From Macrothele yani (taxonomy: Eukaryota; Arthropoda; Arachnida; Araneae; Macrothelidae): a stretch of 64,000 nucleotides of DNA. Positions 11,921 through 22,853 of this stretch are shown piece by piece. The notes under the pieces are model-generated. The model ran no database searches, was not told where the DNA came from, and saw nothing but the letters and a program-made list of their open reading frames with translations. A program made the translations under genes and the position numbers. The number at the start of each line of letters is the position of its first letter. Position 1 is the first letter of the stretch. The DNA lies in contig CM076996.1 in the NCBI GenBank assembly GCA_039090855.1, positions 51,426,469-51,490,468 of the forward strand. The letters run 5' to 3'.

Positions 11921-11927
11921 GAACATC

Positions 11928-14900
11928 CATCACCCCCTAATAGCTTAGCAGGCCCGCGCACCGAACGCCGGAAGCTGCGTGACGTAGGGGAGAGTAGGCT
12001 CATGTCCGTGGTGGGTGGTCGAGCATGCATGAGCTTGCTCACTCTGTAAGCGTGACTACGGATGTGCGTGGTTGTTGTTGTCAAATTTTCAACTAAATTT
12101 ATTTTCATAGAGGAATATTAAAAGTATTCAAATTCCTTACTAATGGGGAGGTTCTCAGAAAACGGATTACAGCAATAAAGCGTGAAAATTTTCAACTCTA
12201 AGGTACGTGGAAACCTTTTGTTAACCTTATTTTAAACTACTCGTAAAATAAAAATTTTGAACTAGAAAATTTTAATTTGGCTAATTTTATAATCTAATGC
12301 ATCTCACAGCGGGAAGTCAAAGCACTGAAAAATTTTTGAAAAATGAAATTTATGTTTGTAATGGAAAGAATAGATTACTTGTGTTGTTATAGTAACCCAT
12401 AACATGTTTTTGCCAATGTATCAAATAAGTTCAAAGTAAAATATGTATATTTAGGAAGGGGTTTTAAACTTTATTATGGACACACAATAATAAGGGCTGC
12501 ATGTTTTTGATCCCAAGAGTAATATGTTGATACATTCGTACTTAGTTAAAATTTAAGTGTTTAGGCAGCGCCAGATTAACTTTTTTGGGGTCCCTATTTC
12601 TGGGCACAAGTGCTTGTAAAATACCTATATCCTATACGAAATATATGTATGTCATGTACACATCTAACATGCCTATGTCCTTTATATAAATGCTGAGGCC
12701 TTGTTGCCATGTGAAATACATCTTTTGTGTTTGCAGACATGGAGAGTTGCATTGAATTATCATTTTTAATATTTATTACTAAAGGAACACAAACACTGAA
12801 TCAAGTATAGACAGCAAAAATTAGATATGAATGCACAAAAACAGAAGTTCACACATAGTTCAGGAGTAAGTTTGCCTTTAAAATGTCCGTTTAAAGATTT
12901 TGAAGCATTTTTCTACAAACCAACACATTGAAGAACTCTCGTGTGAGCAGTGTGTATGCTCTATCTGTGGTAGGATGGGAATTTATCAGAACCATTCAAT
13001 TTCTTAAAAATTAGGTGAAATATATCAGTACTACCTGGGCAAGAAATTATTAACTTGCCCATGTAGTAAAAGCTGGATACGCAGGAAAATGTATCTTTTA
13101 AGATAACAAACCAGAACCCTATTTTTTTTAAGTTAAAAATATGAACTGTTTTAACATGTTTGCACTTCCATTTTAAGGGTCTGTATTACAAATGTTCAAT
13201 GCACAAACGTGTGTATATCAATTTTTAAGATGCTGATGCTAAAATTGATATGAAATGGTGCGATGATGAAACTGGTGTTTCGGAAATTTAGTGATTATGC
13301 CATGTTCCTTTTGTTAAAGTTTTCTCCCTTTGTCACTAAACATGAGAGGCCAGTTACATCAGAGGCATGCATACTGTTGTTGATTATAAACAAAATTTGG
13401 AGCAAAACTAGGTTTCCGATTTCTGGGCGTAGAGCATAACATAATTAAAGATGTGATATTGCTCTTTCCTTGGTACTTCGTAACAATAATACAACTTCCA
13501 TTAATTAACAATGACATGAAACACGACATGTGATGACTGTCTTTTTTTTCTTGTGTAGTAGGAAATTTTATTACAAACTTTTTTATTTTAAAATTTAGTT
13601 ACCATGCACAGGCAATTAGATGTTTTATTTACCTGCCCAGACGAATGATTTACATGCTCTGGGCATCTCGGGCATGGTATTTTTAAGCCTTGGATATTGT
13701 TATTTTTAAGAGAGAAAAAAGTATGTGGATCGACATGAATCCACATATTCTGGAAACATGTTCTAAACAAACAAGATTTTTAAAATACAAGTAGAAATAT
13801 ATACTCACTTCTTTTTTTTTTTTTTTTTTTTTGAAAACATTTGCTTAAAATGAGAGATCAACTTTTTATTCATTTATCTAGACTTATCTGTTTCCAGACT
13901 TCCTGCACTGTGTCTTCACAAGCTACAGCGCCGCCCCGGTGGCGCAGTGGTCTAAGGCGTTGGCCTCTGATCATTCGTCCGTAAGGGGTCCGGGTTCGAA
14001 TCCCGGTCAGGCATGGATGTTGTGTTTGTCTTACGGCACTGGCTCTCTCCCTTCCCTGGAACCAGTGACCCTAAATTAGGGACGGGCGACTGCTTATAGC
14101 CCATTGAGTTGCTCACGGTGGTCGTTAAACCTCCAATCAAAATCAAAAAAAAAAAACAAGCTACAGCAATAATAACTGGAACTAATATATCTCATATTAT
14201 CCGATAACTACTGGAAAGTGTGCTTCCAAACGTGAGGGTGGGTGTCAATTTTTGTATGGGGAAAAACTTCTTCAATCCTTCATAGAATTTATTTTGAAAC
14301 CAAAATCATAAAAAAAGGAAAAAACAATCCTTTTCAATAGCTTTAGCAATGACAAAACATTTGTGCAACATTTTATACCATTGCTTTTTATAGTTTCTGA
14401 GAAAATGGTACATCAAGTTAGTCAATTTATAATGAAACATGTACATCTTTTAAAATACATCCTATAGTACCAAAACAATTGCTTAGATTTATTCAGTACA
14501 ATAACTGCATGTGCATTTGTCACATTCTCAAAAAATATAATAATTATCTGAAAAAATACTTTAAGAAATTATTGGAACAAATTTCAGATTTTCTTAGAAA
14601 CGTGTCTTTGAAATTCTTCAAGGAACAGCTAACGGACACTTAATCAAATTGTGCTTATGATACACAAAGAACTACACAACCATAATTATATGTACATTGG
14701 CAGTTTTCCTGAATACTTCTTGAAAATCAAATTTCAGGAAATTTCTGCCAATAAGTTACTTGTATTTTTCCAGATAAAAAGAAATGCTTATATTGTGGAT
14801 CCAAATAGTTTTGCTTAATGCTACTAATATACTTAATACATTGACAAGGTAACTTTTTTGAAATAGTGCTCTGGAAGACAAAAATTAGAAACTTTATATT

Positions 14901-15792
14901 TGCTTATCAAAATGAAGTTGTCCAAACACGTAACTAGATGGTACTAAAATTAGGAAAACTTGTTATGTCATTATTGTACGTTTAATAATGTAGCAATTGC
15001 ATAATTTTCTTGAAATCTTAATTTATTTGATGCAATCAGTGGGTCAAGCAGCAATTCACTGTATGTATGTTAAAACGTGTTTTATTGAGCCTTTGGTAAT
15101 AATTAAAAAACACAGAAAAAAAATTCAGTTTTTCTTGACCTTTTTTCATATATTAGTGATCACGGATTGCATATAAAATACATTTTCACTAAAGGAATTA
15201 TTTCATTACTAAAATTTTCATAGTCATAAGTTTGCAATGAATGAAAAATCTGATTCCTTAAATATGTCAATCGACATCTTTTGAAACGACGGCGATACTT
15301 CGTAATGGACCCTCAAACTAATCTTTCAAGTACAAGAACGATTTGTTCACAAGTACGGGAATCGTTCGGCTAACTATAAAGACACTATAACTTCAAGTGA
15401 AACTACGACAACAGTTTATAATTTCGATTATAGGAATGGTTTATCACTTCCAGTGAAATGACAGGGATGCTTTCATTAAGTTGACGAATCTGTGTTGCTT
15501 ACCCTTTCAAGTCGAAATTATTGCTACGCTAAATTTTACGCTGTAATTTCTTTTTCTTCTGTATTTTAAAAGATTATTAAACAAACTTGTTAACTCTGCA
15601 GTTATTTGAAAACTAACACACAAGTTCTTATTTAAATGCAGTGAAACTAAAAGAACGCACGACCTGGTTAGTTGGTGTACGTAAAGACGCGTTCGTTCGC
15701 ACATCGCCGTAATGCCCCTCTCTGCGACTACGGACTACTCTAGTGACGTCACAAATCGGTGAGCGGGCCTGTTAAGCTATTACGGGGTGATG
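11928..15792. mobile_element. Non-autonomous DNA transposon A, 7-bp target duplication
   Basis: The left end CATCACCCCCTAATAGCTTA is matched in inverted orientation by the right end (CATCACCCCGTAATAGCTTA read from 15792), with ~36 bp of high similarity and weaker similarity beyond. The exact 7-bp sequence GAACATC flanks both ends (11921-11927 and 15793-15799). The 3,865 bp interior is AT-rich and encodes no transposase; one SINE sits inside. A subterminal TGACGTCA palindrome lies near the right end. Its end structure matches element B at 37524-41693. Superfamily not assigned: a 7-bp duplication does not fit Tc1 (TA), piggyBac (TTAA) or typical hAT (8 bp); P-type or Dada-type are candidates. 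Confidence 0.8.
13930..14155 (+). repeat. tRNA-derived SINE (complete), reference copy
   Basis: The tRNA-like head has a polymerase III A box (TGGCGCAGTGG) and a perfect B box (GGTTCGAATCC). A ~120-bp unrelated body follows, then the tail CCTCCAATCA plus A-run. The 12-bp target duplication ACAAGCTACAGC lies at 13918-13929 and 14156-14167. The head, with GGTCTAAGGCG and a long variable arm, is closest to a class II tRNA such as tRNA-Leu. Inserted inside element A. Confidence 0.95.
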
Positions 15793-15799
15793 GAACATC

Positions 15800-16820
15800 T
15801 CATATCCATGAAGGGAATCTTCCGAAGCAGTGGATGGAGGCATGGAAAACAATATGCCCAATCTCTATGACATTTCCAAACATGTTGGGATGAAGAGCTA
15901 ATTTTCTGCTCTGCGCAGAAAGTTCTCTAAGCGTTTAAACTTAAACGGAATTTTCCCAAGCCCTACCCCTGAAGCTTTTCCTATTGTTACGTTCACTATC
16001 TGATACTCACTCGTTCTGCGCTGGATTGTTTTTTGTTTTGCATTTCTGTGCAATGTTGTGTTGTCGGCGCTCCCATAACATTTACATTTCACTTGGTATT
16101 TACCTAGTTTTTACATTTTCAACAAAATTACGTCAAAAATCTGAAGTGTGATTTTTGAACGATCATAATACTTTCTATGACGGCGGTGTGTGAGAAAATT
16201 AAAACCGTGTATTGAGTGGAACTCGAAAAAGCGTAATTTTGAGCTCGAAGGGGCGTAATTTCAAGTCTCGCCCTCCCAGATAAGAAAAGCTTGTTACGAT
16301 CCTGGTATGCGGCTTGAAGCTGATAAGTCTCTCAAATTTTGATAGTTTTGGACAGAAGTTAGCATATTCTGCCTGGTAAGTTAAAGGGGTTTTGTTTATG
16401 AGGGATGTTAAGAAACTTTTTGGCGTGCATTGCTCTGTCCTTAGCTAATGATTTCCAAAAAATTGATTCACCTTGATTTCACTTGTTTCAATACTCTAAA
16501 GTGGCATGTGTATCTGCTGCTGAATTTTTACTATTTTTAAAGATTTTTATTTCTTGGAACTTTTTCTCTCTTCCTCATTCATTTAATATTGCTGGCAGCA
16601 CTATTGGGGGTCTTGTTTCTGTTACAAAATTTCACCCGTTCATTGTTTTATTGATTTCTCCATATACTATATACATTTGCAAATACTATATACATATGCA
16701 AATTGTCAGGAATCACGTGACAGCTGAGTACAGCCTATCGGTGATAAAAGCTGAAGCGTGAGCGGGAAGAAATCCTTTGTTTTGTAGGTGCTGAAGTGTA
16801 TTTCTGCCTTTTTCGTTGTT
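15800..16820. other. Gene-free stretch
   Basis: Mixed AT-rich sequence without a frame or transposon end I can identify. A ~20-bp motif (ACTATATACAT.TGCAAAT) is repeated in tandem near 16665-16700. Confidence 0.4.
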
Positions 16821-17640
16821 ATGGCGACTTGTAGTACATCTAAAAGAACTCATTTGGATGATTTCCATATGGCGAATTGTTGGTAAACTGGAAGAAGGGC
16901 AGACAGCGGAAGACGCAGCGAAGGAGTACGGAATTACCAAGATCGTAGAATCACGGATCTGGAAGCAATTTTCTGAACACGGAATATCTAGCAAAAAGTT
17001 CAGTAGTGGTCTACCACGTAAAAGTGTCCCATTACAAGATCGTTATCTTGTGGTGTGTTCTTTTGACCCCAGCATACAAATCAACTCGCTATCGATGGTG
17101 TCGTAAACACCCCACATGGAGTGAAGAGCAATGGGCCAATATTCTGTTCACAAACAAAAGCCGATTTCGTTTATCGTGTGACTCTAGGCGGCAGCACATC
17201 TGTCCAGAACCCTACACTGCCTGTCAGCCAGAAACATCGTAGAAATTGACCATTACAGGGATGGAGGAGTAGTGGTCTGTTCTGGGATTATGATCAACAG
17301 GCTTACAGAGCTCCTAGTGTTGGAGAAAGGGTCGATGAATGCCCAGCGCTGTTGCGAGGCATTCATCGACCCTTTCTCCATTTGAGAGACATGTTAGGCT
17401 GTTTCGTGGTGCTGTGGGAAATTATTTCGTTTTTATGGACGATAACGATAATCATGTGTTGATGAACTGTTGGAGAGAGGGGGTCGACCGAATGGAATAG
17501 CTGCGTACTCCCCCGACATGAATCCAATCAAAAATGCATGGGCCAATCTGGAGAGGCGCATTGCTGAAAGCTGTTCCCTACCTGGTACCAAAAACGATCT
17601 AGTGATGGCGCTGAAAGAAGAATGAGTAAACCTCCCTCAC
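16821..17640 (+). pseudogene. Tc1-like transposase pseudogene
   Basis: Starts MATCSTSKRTHLDDF in the nucleic acid, but several frameshifts follow. Recognisable blocks: the N-terminal helix-turn-helix (GKLEEGQTAEDAAKEYGIT), WCRKHPTWSEEQWANILF, FMDDND and a C-terminal block ending LERRIAE. The catalytic triad is damaged: the first Asp block reads TNKSRF (Asp to Asn) and the Glu block reads NPIKNAW (Glu to Lys); only the middle Asp (MDDN) survives. It belongs to the same family as the copy at 39500-40574. Confidence 0.85.
17322..17379. repeat. Perfect 22-bp hairpin inside Tc1 pseudogene
   Basis: The arm 17322-17343 (GGAGAAAGGGTCGATGAATG plus CC) is perfectly complementary to 17358-17379, with a 14-nt loop. 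It falls inside transposase coding sequence and replaces expected residues, so it is best explained as a local inverted duplication (template switch), not a functional site. Confidence 0.95.
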
Positions 17641-17878
17641 GACCTGGACAAACTCGTGAAAAGCATGCATTGCGGTAAGGGGCGGACAGATACCCTATTA
17701 AAATAATCCATGAAAAATTATTTTTTTCTATCAATTTTAGTTATGGTGAGGCAATATCAGAAAATGATATGTTTTGTTCTTTTATCGATTTTACCTATTA
17801 ATATTCACAAATGCATGCTTATTTATGTTTGTACATTAAGGTGACCAGATATTGGAACACGGATTTGAGGACAAAAAG

Positions 17879-17918
17879 GCTGCCGTTGCACCTGAGTCAC
17901 CTCAGGTGCAACGGCAGC
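17879..17918. repeat. Perfect 18-bp hairpin, 4-nt loop
   Basis: The arm GCTGCCGTTGCACCTGAG (17879-17896) is followed by the loop TCAC and its exact complement (17901-17918). It lies at the truncated left end of a Tc1 fragment. Confidence 0.95.
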
Positions 17919-18437
17919 TCGGATTTGCGTCGCAGTGGATGTTCTGCTTGACCACGCCGCTCTTATTCGTCAATCGGTCCGCTCATCAGTCCGTCTGTGA
18001 CTCCCAGTTCAACGTCTTCTCGTGTGGGAATGTTCCTAGGACCATCTACGCCACCATCGTACCACCACTGATACTTCCCGTCCAATTCGCTCGGCAATAC
18101 GACGATACGACCACCCGGCCTCGCGGAGTCCGACTAGACGACCTCGCTCAAAGTCCGATAACTGCTGAAATCGTACATGTCTTCCATGTCCATGCATTGC
18201 AGCTTCTTCAGGGTCTTCGCACGTGTCCGTACGCCGACGACTGATTACATTCACTTCGCCGTACTCCTTAAATACCACCGACGATAATTTGCATATTATG
18301 CCGTGTTGTGGCGTAAGCGCTCACCGGTTGGTCCCAAAATTAACATCACACCTACGTAAACTCGACCCCATTAACATATGTAAATTTCATGATCGTCCGC
18401 CAATTCCTTGGTGTTCTTTTTTCACTTTCCGCCAGTG
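17919..18437 (-). mobile_element. 5' half of a Tc1-like element
   Basis: The right end carries a terminal repeat beginning CACTGGCGGAAAGTG (read leftward from 18437), next to TA at 18438-18439. The minus strand encodes the transposase N-terminus (LSDFERGRLVGLREAGWSYR, then RIAERIGREVSVVVRWWRRWS). This helix-turn-helix resembles that of the element at 31077-32522. The catalytic part and left terminal repeat are missing. It is inserted immediately upstream of the gypsy protease active site. Confidence 0.85.
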
Positions 18438-18562
18438 TAGATAGAGAAGCAGATGAGACAGTTAGCATGTCATTTACACAGAAAAAAATTTCGTAACATA
18501 AAGCTACTGAATCCAAATAAAATACTGTGTGGTCCGGACAGAAGGAGATTAAAAGTGCTAGG

Positions 18563-19004
18563 GCCGCCCCGGTGGCGCAGTGGTCTAAGCGATGGCCTCT
18601 GATCATTCGTGCCGCCCCGGTGGCGCAGTGGTCTAAGGCGTTGGCCTCTGATCATTCGTCCGTAAGGGGTCCGGGTTCGAATCCCGGTGAGGCATGGATG
18701 TTGTGTTTGTCTTACGGCACTGGCTCTCTCCCTTCCCTAGAACCAGTGACCCTAAATTAGGGACGGGCGACTGCTTATAGCCCATTGAGTTGCTCACGGT
18801 GGTCGTTAAACCTCCAATAAAAAAAAAAAATCATTCGTCCGAAAGGGGTCCGGGTTCGAATCTCGGTGAGGCATGGATGTTGTGTATGTCTTACGGCACT
18901 GGCTCTCTCTCCCTTCCCTGGAACCAGTGCCCCTAAATTAGGGACGGGCGACTGCTTATAGCCCATTGAGTTGCTCACGGTGGTCGTTAAACCTTCAATC
19001 AAAA
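18563..19004 (+). repeat. SINE A, split by an inner SINE
   Basis: The 5' head is at 18563-18610 and the remainder at 18839-19004. The target duplication AAAAGTGCTAGG lies at 18551-18562 and 19005-19016, inside gypsy protease coding sequence. Its matching flanks mark it as the original left-hand SINE from which the two chimeric junction SINEs at 22632 and 26037 took their right flanks. Confidence 0.95.
18611..18829 (+). repeat. SINE inserted inside SINE A
   Basis: Full-length copy with the 9-bp duplication ATCATTCGT (18602-18610 and 18830-18838). The target lies in the tRNA-like head of the older SINE. Confidence 0.95.
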
Positions 19005-19404
19005 AAAAGTGCTAGGAAAATTCAGAGAAATTTCAGAACATTCAGGAAAACAGACTGTAGAAGAGATTTATGTTATTGAAAGATTACAAACCTGTCTACT
19101 AGGGAGGCCAACCATACATGTTTTCGGAATTGGTCCAAATTTAGAAAACAATATCTCTCTGTTAACCCTCTGAAAGACTTTTCGGAGCTATTTCAAGGCC
19201 TCGGACTTATTCAGGGCAATTACATTATTAAACTAAAGCCGGATTCAGAACCGCATGCTATTTCTTTACCACAGAGGACTTCTATTACATTGCTGAAGAA
19301 AATTAAAGCAGAAATCAAACATATTGTTGTGTTGTCGTGCCGAGCGAGGTTAGAAATTCCATCGCTTGACACCAATGTTGTGTTTCCTATTCCATAAGCA
19401 GCCT

Positions 19405-19614
19405 GCCGCCCCGGTGGCGCAGTGGTCTAAGCGATGGCCTCTGATCATTCGTCCGAAAGGGGTCCGGGTTCGAATCCCGGTGAGGCATTGATTTTGTGTT
19501 TGCCTTACGGCACTGGCTCTTTCCCTTCCCTGTAACCAGTGACCCTAAATTAGGGACGGGCGACTGCTTATAGCCTATTGACTTGCTCACGGTGGTCGTT
19601 AAACCTCCAAAAAC
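19405..19614 (+). repeat. SINE, first of a head-to-tail pair
   Basis: Left target ATAAGCAGCC lies just before the head. The tail is short (CCTCCAAAAAC) and runs directly into the next SINE. Confidence 0.9.
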
Positions 19615-19830
19615 GCCGCCCCGGTGGCGCAGTGGTCTAAGCGATGGCCTATGATCATTCGTCCGAAGGGGTCCGGGTTCGAATCCCGGTGATGCATGGA
19701 TGTTGTGTTTGTCTTACGGCACTGGCTCTCTCCCTTCCCTGGAAGCAGTGACCCTTAATTAGGGACGGGCGACTGCTTATAGCCCATTGAGTTGCTCACG
19801 GTGGTCGTTAAACCTAAAATCAAAAAAAAA
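19615..19830 (+). repeat. SINE, second of a head-to-tail pair
   Basis: Starts directly after the preceding SINE and ends in an A-run before TAAGCTGCC, the right copy of the pair's target duplication. Units 2 and 3 carry a single SINE at this site. Confidence 0.9.
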
Positions 19831-20288
19831 TAAGCTGCCACCAATGTTGTGGTCGCTACCCCCAACACGCACCACCAATGTTTAACCCGGCCGAGCTGTT
19901 ATTTAAAATCCACGATTATGAAAAGTTGTCCTCGACGCGAAGACTGAATTTTTGGGCAAACACTTAATTAGAGATGACAACATGCATCCGAAAAGATGTC
20001 TAGAGACTGCTCTGTCTTCACAGTAGAGAACAATTTATTAGATTATACAAAGACCAACCTGAAAAGCTACGGCGATTGAAAGGGTCCTTTTTGACGGACA
20101 TCCAATTTTTAATTCAGAGTTCAGTTCTTAAAAATTGACCAGTCCTATCACTCCAACATGCGACAGTTCCGCATCTACTTTTGTAATAGTTCCTCATTAA
20201 TATCGAGTGCACGATAAGTATAACACAAATAACGCACTTACTAGTCCATGCCGCTGATGTGGTATCCAAATAAAAATAGGATTTACCC

Positions 20289-21055
20289 GTGGAGGTTAGG
20301 ATAATACTCCTGGAGATGACCTGAGTCTCTTAACCATGAAGCCACAAAGTGTGGGAATTTGACGTTGTTTACATGGTACCTATGTAATTTCGACTGTGTG
20401 TAGTTTGGAATCGCGTGGGTTTGGGTTGCAGAAACCGTGTTAATATCAAACCGGAATGAAATATACCTCTTACACCAGTTAAGTTTTCAATTTTAAGTTT
20501 ATGTTTTGTTTAGAATTCGCACTAAGGTTCGTGTATTTTTTTTTTTTTTGATTGGAGGTTTAACGACCACCGTGAGCAACTCAAATGGGCTATAAGCAGT
20601 CGCCCGTCCCTAATTTAGGGTCACTAGTTCCAGGAAAGGGAGAGAGCCAGTGCCGTAAGACAAACACAACATCCATGCCTGAACGGGATTCGAACCTGGA
20701 CCCCTTACGGACGAATCATCAGAGGCCAACGTCTTAGACCACTGCGCCACCGGGGCGGCGGTTCATGTATTTCAATTTAAAATAAAAATGGGAAGGAGCT
20801 TCAAAATATTTAAGAATTTATAAATTCAGCATTTTCTTCCACATCGGCAGCCAGTTACGATGAAAAACTGGAAACATTTGCGACAGAAGAAGGCGATTTG
20901 GCCAACACAAATGCATCGCAATAGCCTTGGAAAACATCAGCTTTCCAACACTTTGACTGCCGTCCCTCACGGTTATAGGCTTCACGCAAAGTGGTACTGC
21001 TCCATTAACAATGATTAACAAAGGCATCTCCAAATTTCTTATTCTAACCTCCTTG
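20289..21055. mobile_element. hAT-type MITE (CAAGG family), unit 1
   Basis: Inverted ends: left GTGGAGGTTAGGATAATA (a diverged CAAGGAGG end), right CTAACCTCCTTG. Homologous to the cleaner copy at 53419-53916 with an exact 8-bp duplication. It carries a minus-strand SINE at 20539-20759; without it the element is ~533 bp, as in units 2 and 3. A ~70-codon minus-strand frame at its right end is not a recognisable protein. Confidence 0.8.
20539..20759 (-). repeat. SINE with preserved empty site in units 2 and 3
   Basis: Target duplication GGTTCGTGTATTT (20526-20538), with GGTTCATGTATTT at 20760-20772. The same place in units 2 and 3 (near 24163 and 27575) shows one uninterrupted copy of the target, so the insertion came after the triplication. 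Confidence 0.95.
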
Positions 21056-21702
21056 AATTTCCCTTTGTATCGGTGACATCACACAACAACACAAACATTC
21101 TATGTAACACTGCGATGATTATTACTCTCGCTGAGGCGCTTGCCGATCTTTTCTTTACGTTGTCACACATACGTATCACTTTCTTTCTTCCGGACTCGGC
21201 TGCCGCAGTGCTGGGGGGGATGAAGGAGATATATTAGCTGTCTTCAAAGTCTCTATCGCTGCAGTGGCTGGGTGTGTAAAGGAGGTATATTAGCTATCCG
21301 CGGCTCTCTCAGCGTTATTTTCTCTTTCTGGTGAGGGTCAATGGGCCATTTTGCTGGGCATCTCTTTGTTTTCGCACATTACCCGACCTATTGCTCCATC
21401 ATGCTCGCTGTTAGGTTTCTATTAATCTGGTATCTCCAGCGTACTCACACGTATCATCAAGTTTACCGCTTTCTTCACTGCAGTACCATCCTTCTTTCAT
21501 TTTACGAGTTGCTAAGCTTGTTCCCAATCCCAGGGACACGCTTCATTCGTCCAGAGTGTAGCAGCTCCTTTTTTCAAGTATCTTTACGTGAGACCCAGAA
21601 CAGCAACTGCGCTTTCTTTTCTTCTCGTCAGCTTCGAGTGCTGAAATCACGAGTATATATGGACCACACAAAGAGAGCAATGATACTCAAAAATGCACTT
21701 AA

Positions 21703-22128
21703 GGTGGACGTCAAGTAATTTTGCTTCCTATACTTCCAATGGAAAAACTTCTGTACACATTTTCTTCACGATTAATGCGTTCCCAAGGATGAAAATTTGA
21801 ACATCGATTAAAACAGCTTCGTGTTATAACTTAATATTTTCGAAACATAACCATAATTATGCAATCCAACATTTGTTTGTCTACTGACGTCATCAAAGTA
21901 CAGATCGGGCCATCTTTTTTCTGGTTTCAACACCACCAAAGGAAAAGTTGTTGATTTTTAATATAATTATGGTTATGTTTTAGAAATATTAAGTATTCCA
22001 ATTTGTAATATGAAGTTATTTTAATCGATGTTCAAATTTTCATCCTTGGGAACACACTAATTGTGAAGGAAATGTGTACAAAATTTTCCCATTGAAACTA
22101 TAGGAAGCAAAATTACTTGACGTCCACC
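21703..22128. mobile_element. TTAA-type MITE with long inverted repeats, unit 1
   Basis: Both ends read GGTGGACGTCAAGTAATTTT inward and are flanked by TTAA (21699-21702 and 22129-22132). The arms continue as imperfect inverted repeats (AACATAACCATAATTAT against its complement) almost to the centre, so a single strand could fold into one long hairpin. TTAA targets fit piggyBac- or Kolobok-type transposases; none is encoded here. Confidence 0.9.
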
Positions 22129-22459
22129 TTAACCGATAGACAAGTTTACGATAATACGCCGACATCTGTCCCCTTTTTCCATTAAGTTCCTGTAAGTGGC
22201 TTGCAATGTCTCTCTTACGCTATCAAAGATGTTTAGGCTACACGTCGCCCGCGACCTCCATTACCGCTATTTACGAAATATCGGGATCAGCGCCCCGGAC
22301 CAAACAAACCGTGCGAGATTATTCCCCTTTCTCCCTCTTAACCACGAATAAAACTTCCTCCGCTCTTTTCCTTTACGATCCCGACAAAGCCCCAAAATTA
22401 ATTTTTCTTAAATAATTCAGTACTTCTACCACGCCCATTAATGGGGGTAGATCGTAACA

Positions 22460-22631
22460 ATATGATTGCTCAAGGGGTAATCACATCGATAAATGAGCCG
22501 ACTGAATGGTGTTCACCAATTGTGGTCGTTCCAAAAAGTGACGGAGCTGTTAGAATTTGTGGCGACCTAACGGAACTGAATACATGCATCCAGAGATAGT
22601 CCATCCACTACCTAAAGTTGAATATACTGTG
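22460..22631 (+). pseudogene. Gypsy reverse transcriptase fragment, unit 1
   Basis: Encodes MIAQGVITSINEPTEWCSP, then VVVPKSDGAVRICGDLTELN, the entry to the reverse transcriptase palm, with one stop before SIHPLPKVEYT. It ends at the chimeric SINE at 22632. Confidence 0.9.
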
Positions 22632-22853
22632 GCCGCCCCGATGGCGCAGTGGTCTAAGCGATGGCCTCTGATCATTCGTCCGAAAGGGGTCCGGGTTCGA
22701 ATCCCGGTGAGGCATGGATGTTGTGTATGTCTTACGGCACTGGCTCTCTCTCTCCCTTCCCTGGAACCAGTGCCCCTAAATTAGGGACGGGCGACTGCTT
22801 ATAGCCCATTGAGTTGCTCACGGTGGTCGTTAAACCTTCAATCAAAAAAAAAA
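22632..22853 (+). repeat. Chimeric junction SINE (units 1/2)
   Basis: The left flank is AATATACTGTG (that of SINE B at 29451) and the right flank is GTGCTAGG (that of SINE A at 18563). There is no matching target duplication. The body shares SINE A variants (TGTGTATGTC, GTGCCCCTAA, ACCTTCAATC), while the first bases share CCCCGA with SINE B. This is a recombination junction, not an insertion. Confidence 0.93.

Larger units (their letters stand above)
18440..19324 (+). pseudogene. Gypsy protease and start of reverse transcriptase, unit 1
   Basis: Begins at the aspartic protease active site at 18440: the catalytic Asp is present, but the usual Thr-Gly after it reads Arg-Glu, followed by the family motif ADETV. 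Continues through KVLGKFREIS and LLGRPTIHVFG to the reverse transcriptase entry (LKPDSEPHAISLP, TLLKKIKAEIK). A nested SINE pair (18563-19004) splits the protease, and a frameshift follows LLGRPTI. It ends at ATAT, where the LTR-like insertion starts. Confidence 0.85.
19325..22459. mobile_element. LTR-like insertion (probable solo LTR) in gypsy reverse transcriptase, unit 1
   Basis: The ends are TGTTGTG...GTAACA and the flanks are the 4-bp duplication ATAT (19321-19324 and 22460-22463). Taking out the insertion and one ATAT rejoins the reverse transcriptase frame without shift. After subtracting nested SINEs, the CAAGG MITE and the TTAA MITE, about 1.5 kb remains, with TATA-like GTATATTA motifs and an AATAAA near the right end. 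TG...CA ends and a 4-bp duplication suggest a solo LTR; no internal genes are present. Confidence 0.7.
18563..22631. repeat. Tandem segmental unit 1 of 3
   Basis: Contains a SINE, the protease and reverse transcriptase fragment, the LTR-like insertion and a second reverse transcriptase fragment. It is longer than units 2 and 3 because it gained three extra SINEs (at 18611, 19615 or 19405, and 20539). It differs from units 2 and 3 at shared positions (for example near 22275 and 22400), so it split off first. Confidence 0.9.

Noticed and set aside
13930..14012. Functional tRNA gene with good A and B boxes
   Set aside because: The sequence is the head of a dispersed SINE with target duplications and does not close a normal acceptor stem.
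13952..14146. Recurring short peptide (GGLTTTVSNSMGYKQSPVPN) read from many places on both strands
   Set aside because: It is the SINE body read in one frame; copies are broken independently and there is no coding constraint.
17852..18244. 130-codon plus-strand frame MEHGFEDKKAAVAPE
   Set aside because: It is the antisense of a Tc1 transposase N-terminus and starts across the hairpin at 17879.
21341..21718. 125-codon frame MGHFAGHLFVFAHYP repeated in three units
   Set aside because: It lies in the LTR-like insertion, runs into the MITE end, is frameshifted in unit 3 and resembles no known protein.
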